The notes beneath the pieces were generated by a model that was given only the letters and a program-made list of their open reading frames with translations, had not been told where the DNA came from and made no database searches. Shown here piece after piece: positions 16,743 through 27,376 of a stretch of 64,000 bases of DNA. Position 1 is the first letter of the stretch; each line of letters opens with the position of its first letter. The position numbers and the translations under genes were made by a program. Origin of the DNA: Actinophytocola sp036402745. Its GTDB lineage: Bacteria > Actinomycetota > Actinomycetes > Mycobacteriales > Pseudonocardiaceae. The DNA is taken from assembly GCF_036402745.1 (NCBI RefSeq), contig NZ_DASWSJ010000043.1, forward strand, positions 1 to 64,000, written 5' to 3'.

Positions 16743-16999
16743 TACCCCTCCAAGAGTTTCTGCACGCTGCCGGCGTAGCGGACCGCGCCGACCTGGACTT
16801 CCTTGATCGTCTCGTCGGTCGTGGCCAGCAGTCCCGGCACCGGCTCGAGCCCGTCGTTGAGCGCGACCCCGTCGGTGAGGATGTCGTCGGCCGCGTCCCG
16901 GATCCGCTCGACCGCGGCGAGGATCCGGTTGAGCAGCACGATCACCACGGGCAGCACCACGAGCAGCAGGACCAGCGCGCCGATCCACCACAGTGCCAT
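16742..16999 (-). CDS. Small single-pass membrane protein 1 of a cox-linked array
   Basis: Encodes 85 aa. It opens MALWWIGALVLLLVVLPVVI, a membrane helix, then NRILAAVERIRDAADDIL and a tail ending VRYAGSVQKLLEG. It begins six bases after the CoxG stop. As the first of five tandem small membrane proteins transcribed behind coxMSLG, it may help form a membrane platform for CO dehydrogenase; that is inference from position. Confidence 0.75.
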   Translation of the reverse strand: MALWWIGALVLLLVVLPVVIVLLNRILAAVERIRDAADDILTDGVALNDGLEPVPGLLATTDETIKEVQVGAVRYAGSVQKLLEG

Positions 17000-17005
17000 G
17001 TCAGC

Positions 17006-17602
17006 TCACCTCCCGGTCATCGCGGCCCGGCGCCGCGCGTTGGATCCGAAGAACCGCCAGAACACCCGCTTCAGCGCGGTCATCGCCGCCGTGAGCCCGA
17101 TCGAGAACGCGCTCGCCGACTTCGCCGCGCCGGCCTGGCGTTCCTCGCCGCGCGCCCACCGGGGGATGTCCTCGGCCGCGTTCGTGGAGAACTGCTGCAC
17201 CAGGACGTTGGTGACGTCGCCGATCATGCCGCGGCCGTACTGCGCGGCCGCGCCGGAGATCTGCAGGTCCTGGGCAACCGTCACCCTGGTCCCGCTGCCA
17301 ATGCGGACCAGGGTCGCGGTGAGCACCATCGACGCCTGGCCCCGGCCGCGCTCGTCCGCGCCGGCCGCGTTGATCACGGCCCGGTGGTTGGCCTCGTCCC
17401 GCTCGACGATCTCCACGTCGCCGGCGAAGCGCATGGACACCGGGCCCATCTTGATCGTGACCCGGCCCTTGTAGTTGTCCTCGTCGATCACCTCGGTGAG
17501 CTCGGTGCCGGGCAGGTTCGGCGCCATGCGCGGCACGTCGAGCAGGTAGCGCCAGACCTGGTCCACCGGCGCCCGCACCTCGAAGTCACTGTTGATAATC
17601 AT
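17006..17602 (-). CDS. coxG: CoxG-type SRPBCC protein of CO dehydrogenase
   Basis: Encodes 198 aa from the ATG at 17602; the 11 extra upstream codons read like intergenic repeat. The START/SRPBCC fold of the CoxG family is seen in SDFEVRAPVDQVWRYLLD, MAPNLPGTELTEV and YKGRVTIKMGPV. The C-terminus (ASAFSIGLTAAMTALKRVFW) is hydrophobic or amphipathic and suited to membrane contact. CoxG is known to be needed to attach CO dehydrogenase to the membrane, and recent work links it to menaquinone transfer. It follows coxL by 57 bases and precedes five small membrane proteins. Confidence 0.9.
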   Translation of the reverse strand: MIINSDFEVRAPVDQVWRYLLDVPRMAPNLPGTELTEVIDEDNYKGRVTIKMGPVSMRFAGDVEIVERDEANHRAVINAAGADERGRGQASMVLTATLVRIGSGTRVTVAQDLQISGAAAQYGRGMIGDVTNVLVQQFSTNAAEDIPRWARGEERQAGAAKSASAFSIGLTAAMTALKRVFWRFFGSNARRRAAMTGR

Positions 17603-17659
17603 GCTGTGCCCATCGTTCGCTTCGCTCCTCCGCAACTCGCTCCGGCGCTCTCGCTCACG

Positions 17660-20041
<2,382 letters not shown>

Positions 20042-20053
20042 GTTGTGCCTCCC

Positions 20054-20536
20054 TCAGCTCGCTGCCGGCTGCATCTTGGCGGCGGCCCACAGGACCGCCT
20101 TGACGATGTTCTGGTATCCGGTGCAGCGACACAGGTTCCCGGACAGCGCCCACCGGATGTCCTCCTCGGTGGGGTCGGGATTGCGCTCCAGCAAGGCCAT
20201 CGCGCTCATCATCATCCCGGGCGTGCAGTAGCCGCACTGGAGCCCGTGCTCCTCCTTGAAGCCCTCCTGGATCGGGTGCAGCTCGCTGGCCTGGGCCATG
20301 CCCTCGACCGTGCGCACCTCGTGCCCGTCGGTCTGGACGGCGAGCATCGTGCAGGACTTCGTCGCCCGGCCGTCGACGAGCACGGTGCACGCACCGCAGT
20401 TCGTCGTGTCGCAGCCGATGTGCGTGCCGGTGAGCCCGAGGCCCTCGCGGAGCAGGTGCGCGAGCAGCACCCGCGGCTCGACCTCGACCACCCGCTCCTC
20501 GCCGTTGACGGTGACCGTGACCCTTCGCTTCTCCAT
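20054..20536 (-). CDS. coxS: CO dehydrogenase small subunit, two 2Fe-2S clusters (first locus)
   Basis: Encodes 160 aa. The plant-type cluster ligands are Cys42, Cys47, Cys50 and Cys62 (GCDTTNCGACTV), and the second cluster uses Cys101, Cys104, Cys136 and Cys138 (LQCGYCTPGM and CRCTGY). This subunit relays electrons from the Mo/Cu site to the FAD subunit. It starts 9 bases after the coxM stop and is followed by coxL. Confidence 0.95.
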   Translation of the reverse strand: MEKRRVTVTVNGEERVVEVEPRVLLAHLLREGLGLTGTHIGCDTTNCGACTVLVDGRATKSCTMLAVQTDGHEVRTVEGMAQASELHPIQEGFKEEHGLQCGYCTPGMMMSAMALLERNPDPTEEDIRWALSGNLCRCTGYQNIVKAVLWAAAKMQPAAS

Positions 20537-20545
20537 GGGATCTCC

Positions 20546-21412
20546 TTACGCCGCAACGAGAACGCTGGACTCGAGTGCACGCACCACGAACGTCCGCACC
20601 ACGTGCCGCTTGTAGGCGGCGCTGCCGCGGTGGTCGGTCCTGGGCTTGGCGGCCTCGGCGGCGAGCCGCGCGGCCTCCTCGACGGTCGCCGCGTCGAGCG
20701 CGTTGCCGACGAGCACCTGCTCGGCCTCGACGACCTTGATGTTGTTGGGCCCCACGCCGGTCAGCGCGATGCCGGCCCGGGTGACCTTCCCGCCGGAGGT
20801 CTCGACGGCGACCGCGACGCCGACCGTGGCGAAGTCGCCGACCCGGCGCTCCAGCTTGAGGTAGCGGCCGGCCGGGGTGCCCTTCGGCGCCGGCACCCGC
20901 GCCTCGATCGCCAGCTCACCCGGCAGCAGCGCCGTCTGGAACGGCCCGGTCACGAAGTCCGACATCGGGATCACCCGGCGGCCGGCGGCGCTGACCGCGA
21001 CGATCTCGCCGTCCAGCGCGAGCATCACCGACGCCCAGTCACCCTGCGGGTCCGCGTGGCAGAGCGAACCGACGAGCGTGCCGCGGTTGCGCACGATCGG
21101 GTCGGCGATCAGCGGCGCGGCGCTGACCATCAGCGGCCGCCGTTCGCCGAGCAACACGGAATGCTCCAGGTCGACGTGGCGGCACAGGGCACCGACGGCG
21201 AGCGTGCCGCCGGTCTCCTCGCGGTGGTAGTCGAGCGAGGGGATGTTGTTGATGTCGACGAGCATCTCGGGAGAGGCGAAGCGCAGCTTGACCATCGGGA
21301 TCAGGCTCTGGCCCCCGGCCAGCACCTTGGCCCCGTCGCCGTAGGTCCGCAGCAGGTCCAGCGCCTCGTCGAGCGAACGCGGTGCCTCGTACCGGAACCG
21401 AGCGGGATACAT
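20546..21412 (-). CDS. coxM: CO dehydrogenase medium subunit, FAD-binding (first locus)
   Basis: Encodes 288 aa. FAD-binding motifs are AGGQSLIPMVKLR near residue 32 and LVGSLCHADPQGD near residue 112; the C-terminal CO-dehydrogenase flavoprotein domain ends with a YKRHV motif. It accepts electrons from CoxS and reduces the respiratory quinone. AGGAGGATCC precedes the ATG at 21412. The upstream neighbour is an 85-aa protein 10 bases away. Confidence 0.95.
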   Translation of the reverse strand: MYPARFRYEAPRSLDEALDLLRTYGDGAKVLAGGQSLIPMVKLRFASPEMLVDINNIPSLDYHREETGGTLAVGALCRHVDLEHSVLLGERRPLMVSAAPLIADPIVRNRGTLVGSLCHADPQGDWASVMLALDGEIVAVSAAGRRVIPMSDFVTGPFQTALLPGELAIEARVPAPKGTPAGRYLKLERRVGDFATVGVAVAVETSGGKVTRAGIALTGVGPNNIKVVEAEQVLVGNALDAATVEEAARLAAEAAKPRTDHRGSAAYKRHVVRTFVVRALESSVLVAA

Positions 21413-21422
21413 CGGATCCTCC

Positions 21423-21680
21423 TCAGGTGGTGGGCGGTTCGGGCTCGGGTACGGCGACCGGCAGCGACTCGTCGGTCGGGTCCGGGCGGGGTTCCTGGTG
21501 CGGCGGCCACGGTCCCTGGACGGGCTGACCCGCGACCTTCAACCAGCCGATGACGGCCGGGAACGCCCAGATGGTCGGGCTCTTCCCGGTCTTGGGTGCG
21601 TGCTCGACGAGCTCGTACATGCGAGGGTTGCCAGCGTCGTTGCGAGGCTCCATGCAGCGAATCGTCGTGACGCTGGTCAC
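21423..21680 (-). CDS. Small uncharacterised protein leading the leftward cox operon
   Basis: Encodes 85 aa from a GTG at 21680, or 76 aa from the ATG at 21653; neither has a strong ribosome-binding site. The centre (MYELVEHAPKTGKSPTIWAF, AVIGWLKVAGQPV) is conserved-looking and the C-terminus is a proline-rich tail. It has no membrane helix or cysteine cluster. It lies between the LysR gene and coxM on the same strand, so it may be co-transcribed with both. I do not recognise the family. Confidence 0.6.
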   Translation of the reverse strand: MTSVTTIRCMEPRNDAGNPRMYELVEHAPKTGKSPTIWAFPAVIGWLKVAGQPVQGPWPPHQEPRPDPTDESLPVAVPEPEPPTT

Positions 21681-21729
21681 CTGGCCGCAAGCAACGGGTA
21701 ACCGAATGCTTAATCGCCCTGGGTGGTGC

Positions 21730-22698
21730 TCAGCTCCACAGCGTCACGTAGACCGGCGGCCGGAACTTCGAGGGCGGCACACCCGCGCCCGGCTCGCGCA
21801 TCACGCGCAGCGCGGCCGCCGAGGACAGGTAGTGCCGGAACGTCTCGGCCGCGATCGACCGGCGCTCCGGGGTGAGCGTGGTGAGGTACCAGGTGGCGTC
21901 GGCCGGGGTGGCCGCGGTGTTGACCACGCGCAGCTCGCCGCGCCGCAGCCGGGCGGTGACCAGGTGCGCGGGAGCGACGGCGACCCCGGCGCCGTCGGCG
22001 GCCGCGGCCCACGCGCTGGAGAGGCTGGGGAAGACCCGGATCCGCGACTCGGCGACGTGCAGCCGGCGCAGCAGCCGGCCGGCGTCGCTCGCCGGGTCGG
22101 TGGCCGTCGAGTCGACGAGCCACGACCAGTGCGCCGGGCCGCCGGGTAACGGCTTGGCGCCGGCGACCACGACGAGGTGGGTGCGGAACACCGGCTCGGA
22201 CACCAGCTCGTTGCCGCGCTCGCTGTCCGCGGTGTCGCCGACCGTCCGGCCCAGGTTGGGGCCCAGCGCCACGTCGGCGAACCGGTTGGCGAGCAGCACC
22301 GGCATCTCGTCGGTGGCCGCCATGCCGACCGTGGTGTCGATCTTGCGGCCGGAGCGGTCGGCGAAGCTGTCGACCAGCGGGGTGGCGACGAACTCCATCA
22401 CCGTGCCGGACGCGACCACGCGCAGCTGGCCGGGCGCGCCCTTGCCGGCGCGGACCGCGGCCTCGGCGTCCGCGCCGAGCGCCACCATCTGCGAGGCGAT
22501 CGGCAGGAGCCGGGTGCCGGCCGTGGTGAGCCGCATCGACGTGCCGGACCGCACGACGAGCTGGTCGCCGAGTTGCTGGCGCAGCGCCGCGAGGGCCTGG
22601 GATACCGCCGGCTCGCTCACGCCGAGTGCGGTGGCCGCGGCCTTGACCGAGCCCAGCTTCGCGACCAGCACGAACGTGCTCAACTGCGTGAGCGTCAT
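21730..22698 (-). CDS. LysR-type regulator between the divergent cox loci
   Basis: Encodes 322 aa from the ATG at 22698 (MTLTQLSTFVLVAKLGSVKA). The helix-turn-helix is at residues about 16-45 (AATALGVSEPAVSQALAALR), followed by a LysR substrate-binding domain. It stands divergent to coxM of the second locus, and its promoter region holds a near-perfect dyad at 22723-22740. LysR proteins commonly control the divergent neighbour in response to a ligand of the pathway, so control of one or both cox operons is likely. The first-locus genes lie directly downstream and may be read through from it. Confidence 0.9.
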   Translation of the reverse strand: MTLTQLSTFVLVAKLGSVKAAATALGVSEPAVSQALAALRQQLGDQLVVRSGTSMRLTTAGTRLLPIASQMVALGADAEAAVRAGKGAPGQLRVVASGTVMEFVATPLVDSFADRSGRKIDTTVGMAATDEMPVLLANRFADVALGPNLGRTVGDTADSERGNELVSEPVFRTHLVVVAGAKPLPGGPAHWSWLVDSTATDPASDAGRLLRRLHVAESRIRVFPSLSSAWAAAADGAGVAVAPAHLVTARLRRGELRVVNTAATPADATWYLTTLTPERRSIAAETFRHYLSSAAALRVMREPGAGVPPSKFRPPVYVTLWS

Positions 22699-22722
22699 GG
22701 CGACATTGTGTCCCAGCTCACC

Positions 22723-22740
22723 GATAAGTGAATACTTATC
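22723..22740. promoter_or_regulatory. LysR-type operator dyad in the cox divergent promoter
   Basis: GATAAGT and ACTTATC are perfect 7-base inverted repeats separated by GAAT. The site is 25 bases upstream of the LysR start and 53 bases upstream of the second-locus coxM start, the classic position for a LysR autoregulatory and activation site. AT-rich bases stand out here against GC-rich surroundings. Confidence 0.7.
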
Positions 22741-22792
22741 CCCGGATTGCTCGGCCATCGAAGGCCGCCGACCATGCCGTACAGGAGGGCCA

Positions 22793-23653
22793 ATGCAGGT
22801 ACCCGCCTCGTTCCAGTACCGGAAGGCGACCAGCGTCGAGCACGCGCTGGCGCTGCTGCACGAGTACGGCCCGGAGGCCGCGGTCGTCGCCGGCGGGCAC
22901 AGCCTGCTGCCCATGATGAAGCTGCGGCTCGCCCACCCCGAGGCTCTGATCGACATCAACGACGTCGGCGAGCTCGCGGGCATCCGGGCCGAGGACGGCG
23001 ACCTGGTGATCGGCGCGCTGGCCCGGCACGCGGACCTGCTCCGCCACGCCGAGGCCGGCCGGCTGTTCCCGATCCTGCACGACGCCGAGCGGGTCATCGC
23101 CGACCCGATCGTGCGCAACCGCGGCACGGTCGGCGGGTCGCTGTGCCAGGCCGACCCGTCCGAGGACCTGTCCGCGGTCTTCGCGGCACTGCGCGCCACG
23201 CTGGTCGTGCACGGCATGGACGGCACGCGCACGGTCGCCGTCCGCGACTTCTTCGTCGGGCCGTACCAGACGGTGCTCGCGGACGGGGAGCTGCTCGGCG
23301 AGATCCGGGTGCCGCTGCGGCCGTCGGCCAGCGCGTACCTGAAGGTCGACCGGCGGGCGGGGGACTGGGCGGTGGCCGCGGCCGGCGCGGTCGTCTCGGT
23401 CGAGGGCGGCGCGGTGGCCGAGGTCGGCCTCGGGCTCACCGCACTCGGCGCCCCGCGGTTCGTCGCCGAGGAGGCCGAGGACTTCCTCCGGGGCGGGCCG
23501 CCGGCCGAGGAGCGGCTCGTCGAGGCCGGCCGGATCGCCGCGGCGCACTGCCGGCCCGCCGCCGACCAGCGGGGGCCCGTCGACTACAAGCGCCACCTGG
23601 CCGGCGAACTCGTCACCCGGGCCCTGCGCCACGCGGTCGGGCGGGTGGCCTGA
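22793..23653 (+). CDS. coxM: CO dehydrogenase medium subunit, FAD-binding (second locus)
   Basis: Encodes 286 aa from an ATG with AGGAGG five bases upstream. FAD motifs AGGHSLLPMMKLR and VGGSLCQADPSED are present, in the same positions as in the first-locus CoxM. The protein is clearly a diverged paralogue rather than a recent copy. Its stop overlaps the coxS ATG (TGATG), so the subunits are translationally coupled. Confidence 0.93.
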   Translation: MQVPASFQYRKATSVEHALALLHEYGPEAAVVAGGHSLLPMMKLRLAHPEALIDINDVGELAGIRAEDGDLVIGALARHADLLRHAEAGRLFPILHDAERVIADPIVRNRGTVGGSLCQADPSEDLSAVFAALRATLVVHGMDGTRTVAVRDFFVGPYQTVLADGELLGEIRVPLRPSASAYLKVDRRAGDWAVAAAGAVVSVEGGAVAEVGLGLTALGAPRFVAEEAEDFLRGGPPAEERLVEAGRIAAAHCRPAADQRGPVDYKRHLAGELVTRALRHAVGRVA

Positions 23654-24120
23654 TGCAGATCGTGGTCACCGTCAACGGCACCGAGCACGTCCGCGACGTC
23701 GAGCCCCGGCTGCTGCTCGTCCACTTCCTGCGCGACGACCTGGAGCTCACCGGTACCCACTGGGGCTGCGACACCTCCAACTGCGGAGTGTGCGTGGTGC
23801 ACCTGGACGGCGTGCCGGTGAAGTCCTGCACGGTGCTCGCGGTGATGGCCGACGGGCGCGAGGTGCGCACGGTCGAGGGCCTGTCCCGCGGCCCGGAGCT
23901 CGACCCGGTGCAGCGCGGGTTCATCGAGTGCCACGGGCTGCAGTGCGGGTTCTGCACGCCGGGGATGATGATGACCGCGCGCTGGCTGCTCGACCAGGAG
24001 CCCGACCCGTCCGAAGAGGACATCCGGGAGGCGCTGTCCGGGCAGCTGTGCCGGTGCACCGGCTACGAGAACATCGTCCGCTCGGTCCGGTGGGCGGCCG
24101 AGCACGAGGCCGTGTCATGA
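23653..24120 (+). CDS. coxS: CO dehydrogenase small subunit, two 2Fe-2S clusters (second locus)
   Basis: Encodes 155 aa. The first cluster motif is GCDTSNCGVCVV with a fourth Cys in KSC; the second cluster uses QCGFCTPGM and CRCTGY. All eight ligands are kept, so it should be functional. It overlaps coxM upstream and coxL downstream (ATGA at 24117-24120). Confidence 0.95.
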   Translation: MQIVVTVNGTEHVRDVEPRLLLVHFLRDDLELTGTHWGCDTSNCGVCVVHLDGVPVKSCTVLAVMADGREVRTVEGLSRGPELDPVQRGFIECHGLQCGFCTPGMMMTARWLLDQEPDPSEEDIREALSGQLCRCTGYENIVRSVRWAAEHEAVS

Positions 24121-26480
24121 CCACCACCCCGATGGGCTTCGGCCGGATGCTACGCAAGGAGGACGCCCGGTTCGTCCGCGGCCGGGGGACCTATGTGGAC
24201 GACGTGCGGCTGCGCGGCATGCTGCACTCCGCGGTGCTGCGCAGCCCGCTCGCGCACGCGCGGATCGTCTCGATCGACACGTCCGCGGCCGAGGCGCACC
24301 CGAAGGTCCGGGCCGTGCTCACCGGCGCCGACCTGGCCGAGCGCGGGCTCGCGTGGATGCCGACGCTGTCGGCCGACCGGCAGGCGGTGCTCGCCACCGA
24401 CAAGGTCCGGTTCCAGGGCCAGGAGGTGGCGTTCGTCGTCGCCGAGGACCGCTACTCCGCCCGCGACGCGCTCGCGCTGATCGACGTCGAGTACGAGCCG
24501 CTGGACCCGGTCGTCGACGCGCGGACCGCGCTGGACGCCGACGCCCCGGTGATCCGCGACGACCTCGACGGCAAGCGGGACAACCACATCTTCGACTGGG
24601 AGGCCGGCGACCGCGGCGCCACCGACGCCGTGTTCGCCGCCGCGGACGTGGTGGTGGCGCAGGACGTGCTGTACCCGAGGGTGCACCCGGCGCCGCTGGA
24701 GACCTGCGGGGTCATCGCCGACCTCGACCCGGTGACCGGCAAGCTCACCGTGTGGTCGACCACCCAGGCGCCGCACGCGCACCGGACGGTGCTCGCGACC
24801 GTGTCCGGCATCCCCGAGCACCGCATCCGGATCATCTCGCCGGACATCGGCGGCGGGTTCGGCAACAAGGTCGCGATCTACCCGGCCTACGTGTGTGCCG
24901 TGGTGGGCTCGATGGTCACCGGGGTGCCGGTGAAGTGGTCGGAGGACCGCTCGGAGAACCTGATGACCACCGCGTTCGCCCGCGACTACCACATGCACGG
25001 CGAGATCGCGTCCACTTCGGACGGACGGATCCTCGGCCTGCGAGTGCGGGTGCTGGCCGACCACGGCGCGTTCAACGGCACCGCGCAGCCGTCGAAGTAC
25101 CCGGCCGGCTTCTTCCACATCGTCACCGGCTCCTACGACCTGCGGGCCGCGCACTGCGCGGTCACCGGTGTCTACACCAACAAGGCACCCGGCGGGGTGG
25201 CCTACGCGTGCTCGTTCCGCATCGCCGAGGCGTCGTTCCTGGTGGAGCGGCTGGTCGACCTGCTGGCCCGCGAGCTGTCGATGGACCCGGCCGCGCTGCG
25301 CCTGGCGAACCTGCTGCGGCCCGAGCAGTTCCCGTACGCGTGTGCCACCGGCTGGGAGTACGACTCGGGCGACTACCCGAAGGCGCTGCGGCTGGCGATG
25401 GAGCTGGCGGGCTACGACGAGCTGCGCGCGGAGCAGGCGCGGCGGCGCGAGCGCGGCGAGTACATGGGCGTGGGGCTGAGCTTCTTCACCGAGGCGGTCG
25501 GCGCCGGGCCGCGCAAGGACATGGACATCGTCGGCCTCGGCATGGCCGACGGCGCGGAGCTGCGGGTGCACCCGACCGGCAAGGCGGTGCTGCGGATCTC
25601 GGTGCAGACGCAGGGGCAGGGGCACGAGACGACGTTCGCGCAGATCGTCGCGCACGAGCTCGGCATCAGCCCGGACGACGTGGACGTGGTGCACGGCGAC
25701 ACCGACCTGACCCCGTTCGGCCTGGGCACCTACGGCTCGCGGTCCACCCCGGTGTCCGGCGCGGCCGCGTCGGTGGCGGCGCGGAAGGTGCGGGAGCGGG
25801 CCAAGCTCGTGGCCTCGGCGATGCTCGAGGTGAGCGTGGACGACCTGGAGTGGTCGCCCGGGCGGTGGTCGGTGCGCGGCGACCCGACCGCGGGCGCGTC
25901 CATGCGGGAGATCGCGATGGCCGCGCACTCCGACCTGGACCTGCCCGACGGGATCGAGGGGCACCTGGACGCGTCCTGTGTGTACAACCCGCCGAACCTG
26001 ACGTTCCCGTTCGGCGCGTACATCTGCGTGGTGGACGTGGATCCGGGCACCGGCAAGGTCGTCGTGCGCCGGTTCGTCGCGGTCGACGACTGCGGGGTGC
26101 GGATCAATCCGTCCATTGTGGAGGGTCAGGTGCACGGCGGCCTCGCCGACGGGGTCGGGATGGCGTTGATGGAGCTGATGGCGTTCGACACGGACGGCAA
26201 CTGCCTCGGCGGGTCCTTCATGGACTATCTGTTGCCGACCGCGGTGGACTGCCCGTCGTGGGAGCTGGGCGAGACGGTCACGCCGTCGCCGCACCATCCC
26301 CTGGGCGCCAAGGGAATCGGGGAGTGCGCGACGGTCGGCTCGCCGGCCGCGGTGGTGAACGCGGTGATGGACGCGCTGGCGCCGTTCGGCGTGCGGCACG
26401 CCGACATGCCGCTGACGCCGGCCGCGGTGTGGTGTGCCATCCAGGGCCGGCCGTTGCGCAACGACCTGGCGATCGAGTAG
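24117..26480 (+). CDS. coxL: Aerobic CO dehydrogenase large subunit, form I-like (second locus)
   Basis: Encodes 787 aa. The loop AYACSFR at residues 362-368 includes Cys365, so it also belongs to form I by motif. GAKGIGECATVGS holds the catalytic Glu. It differs from the first-locus CoxL at many positions. It could be a second CO dehydrogenase with different affinity or regulation, or could act on another substrate. It is followed after 11 bases by the CoxI-YHS gene and then MoxR/CoxE, so this locus has its own maturation set. Confidence 0.93.
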   Translation: MTTTPMGFGRMLRKEDARFVRGRGTYVDDVRLRGMLHSAVLRSPLAHARIVSIDTSAAEAHPKVRAVLTGADLAERGLAWMPTLSADRQAVLATDKVRFQGQEVAFVVAEDRYSARDALALIDVEYEPLDPVVDARTALDADAPVIRDDLDGKRDNHIFDWEAGDRGATDAVFAAADVVVAQDVLYPRVHPAPLETCGVIADLDPVTGKLTVWSTTQAPHAHRTVLATVSGIPEHRIRIISPDIGGGFGNKVAIYPAYVCAVVGSMVTGVPVKWSEDRSENLMTTAFARDYHMHGEIASTSDGRILGLRVRVLADHGAFNGTAQPSKYPAGFFHIVTGSYDLRAAHCAVTGVYTNKAPGGVAYACSFRIAEASFLVERLVDLLARELSMDPAALRLANLLRPEQFPYACATGWEYDSGDYPKALRLAMELAGYDELRAEQARRRERGEYMGVGLSFFTEAVGAGPRKDMDIVGLGMADGAELRVHPTGKAVLRISVQTQGQGHETTFAQIVAHELGISPDDVDVVHGDTDLTPFGLGTYGSRSTPVSGAAASVAARKVRERAKLVASAMLEVSVDDLEWSPGRWSVRGDPTAGASMREIAMAAHSDLDLPDGIEGHLDASCVYNPPNLTFPFGAYICVVDVDPGTGKVVVRRFVAVDDCGVRINPSIVEGQVHGGLADGVGMALMELMAFDTDGNCLGGSFMDYLLPTAVDCPSWELGETVTPSPHHPLGAKGIGECATVGSPAAVVNAVMDALAPFGVRHADMPLTPAAVWCAIQGRPLRNDLAIE

Positions 26481-26491
26481 GAGGATTGGTC

Positions 26492-27376
26492 ATGTCCGGT
26501 GTGCTGACCAGGGTGGACGACCTGCGGTCCGGGCGGACGCCGTTCGTGCTGGCCACGGTCGTGCGGGCGGAGCGGCCGACGAGTGCCAAGCCGGGCGACC
26601 GGGCGCTGGTGCTGCCGGACGGGTCGATGGAGGGCTTCGTCGGCGGCTCGTGTGCCGAGTCCACCGTGCGGCTGCAGGGGTTGCGGCTGCTGGCGAGCGG
26701 TGAGTCGACGCTGCTGCGGATCACGCCGTCGGCCGTGTCGGAGACGGTGACCGAGGGGCTCGTGACGGTCGGGAACCCGTGCCTGTCCGGTGGGTCGCTG
26801 GACATCTTCCTCGAGGCGATGCTGCCGCCGATGCTGGTCCACGTGCACGGCGAGGCGCCGGTCGCGCGGGCGCTGCTGGAGATCGGCCGCGCGCTGGGGC
26901 ACGACGTGCGCCGGCCGTCGCCGTCGGACCCGCTGCCCGACGACCTGGGGGCGCTGGTCGTCGCGTCGCACGGGCGGGACGAGGAGCCGGCGCTGGTGGC
27001 GGCATTGCGCGCCAGGGTGCCGTATGTCGGGCTGGTGGCGAGCAGGCGGCGCGGGCGGGCGGTGCTCGAGTCGCTGGACGTGTCGCCGGAGGACCGCGCC
27101 CGGGTGCACACGCCGGCGGGGCTGGACATCGGCGCGCGGACGCCGCCGGAGGTCGCGCTGTCGGTGTACGCGGAGCTGATCGCCTCGCGGGTCCGGACGC
27201 CGGCGCCGGTCGAGCCGGTGGTGCTCGCGGCCGAGGCGGTGGACCCGGTGTGCGGCATGACGGTGGCGGTCAGCGAGACGGCGCTGTCGCTGGTGGACAA
27301 CGGGCTGACGGTGTACTTCTGCGGCGCCGGCTGCCGGTCGGCCTACGCCGACGACCCGGAGCGCTACCACGCATGA
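26492..27376 (+). CDS. CoxI/XdhC-family maturation protein fused to a YHS metal-binding domain
   Basis: Encodes 294 aa; the ATG at 26492 follows GGAGG. The N-terminal part is a CoxI/XdhC domain (GGSCAEST, then NPCLSGGSLDIFLE), the family that supports molybdenum cofactor insertion or sulfuration. The C-terminal 45 residues are a YHS domain with DPVCGM at 251-256 and YFCGAGC at 275-281 (Cys254, Cys277, Cys281). YHS domains bind soft metals such as copper and occur in copper transport proteins. Since form I CO dehydrogenase needs copper as well as molybdenum, a dual role is an attractive inference. Its stop overlaps the MoxR start (ATGA). Confidence 0.88.
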   Translation: MSGVLTRVDDLRSGRTPFVLATVVRAERPTSAKPGDRALVLPDGSMEGFVGGSCAESTVRLQGLRLLASGESTLLRITPSAVSETVTEGLVTVGNPCLSGGSLDIFLEAMLPPMLVHVHGEAPVARALLEIGRALGHDVRRPSPSDPLPDDLGALVVASHGRDEEPALVAALRARVPYVGLVASRRRGRAVLESLDVSPEDRARVHTPAGLDIGARTPPEVALSVYAELIASRVRTPAPVEPVVLAAEAVDPVCGMTVAVSETALSLVDNGLTVYFCGAGCRSAYADDPERYHA

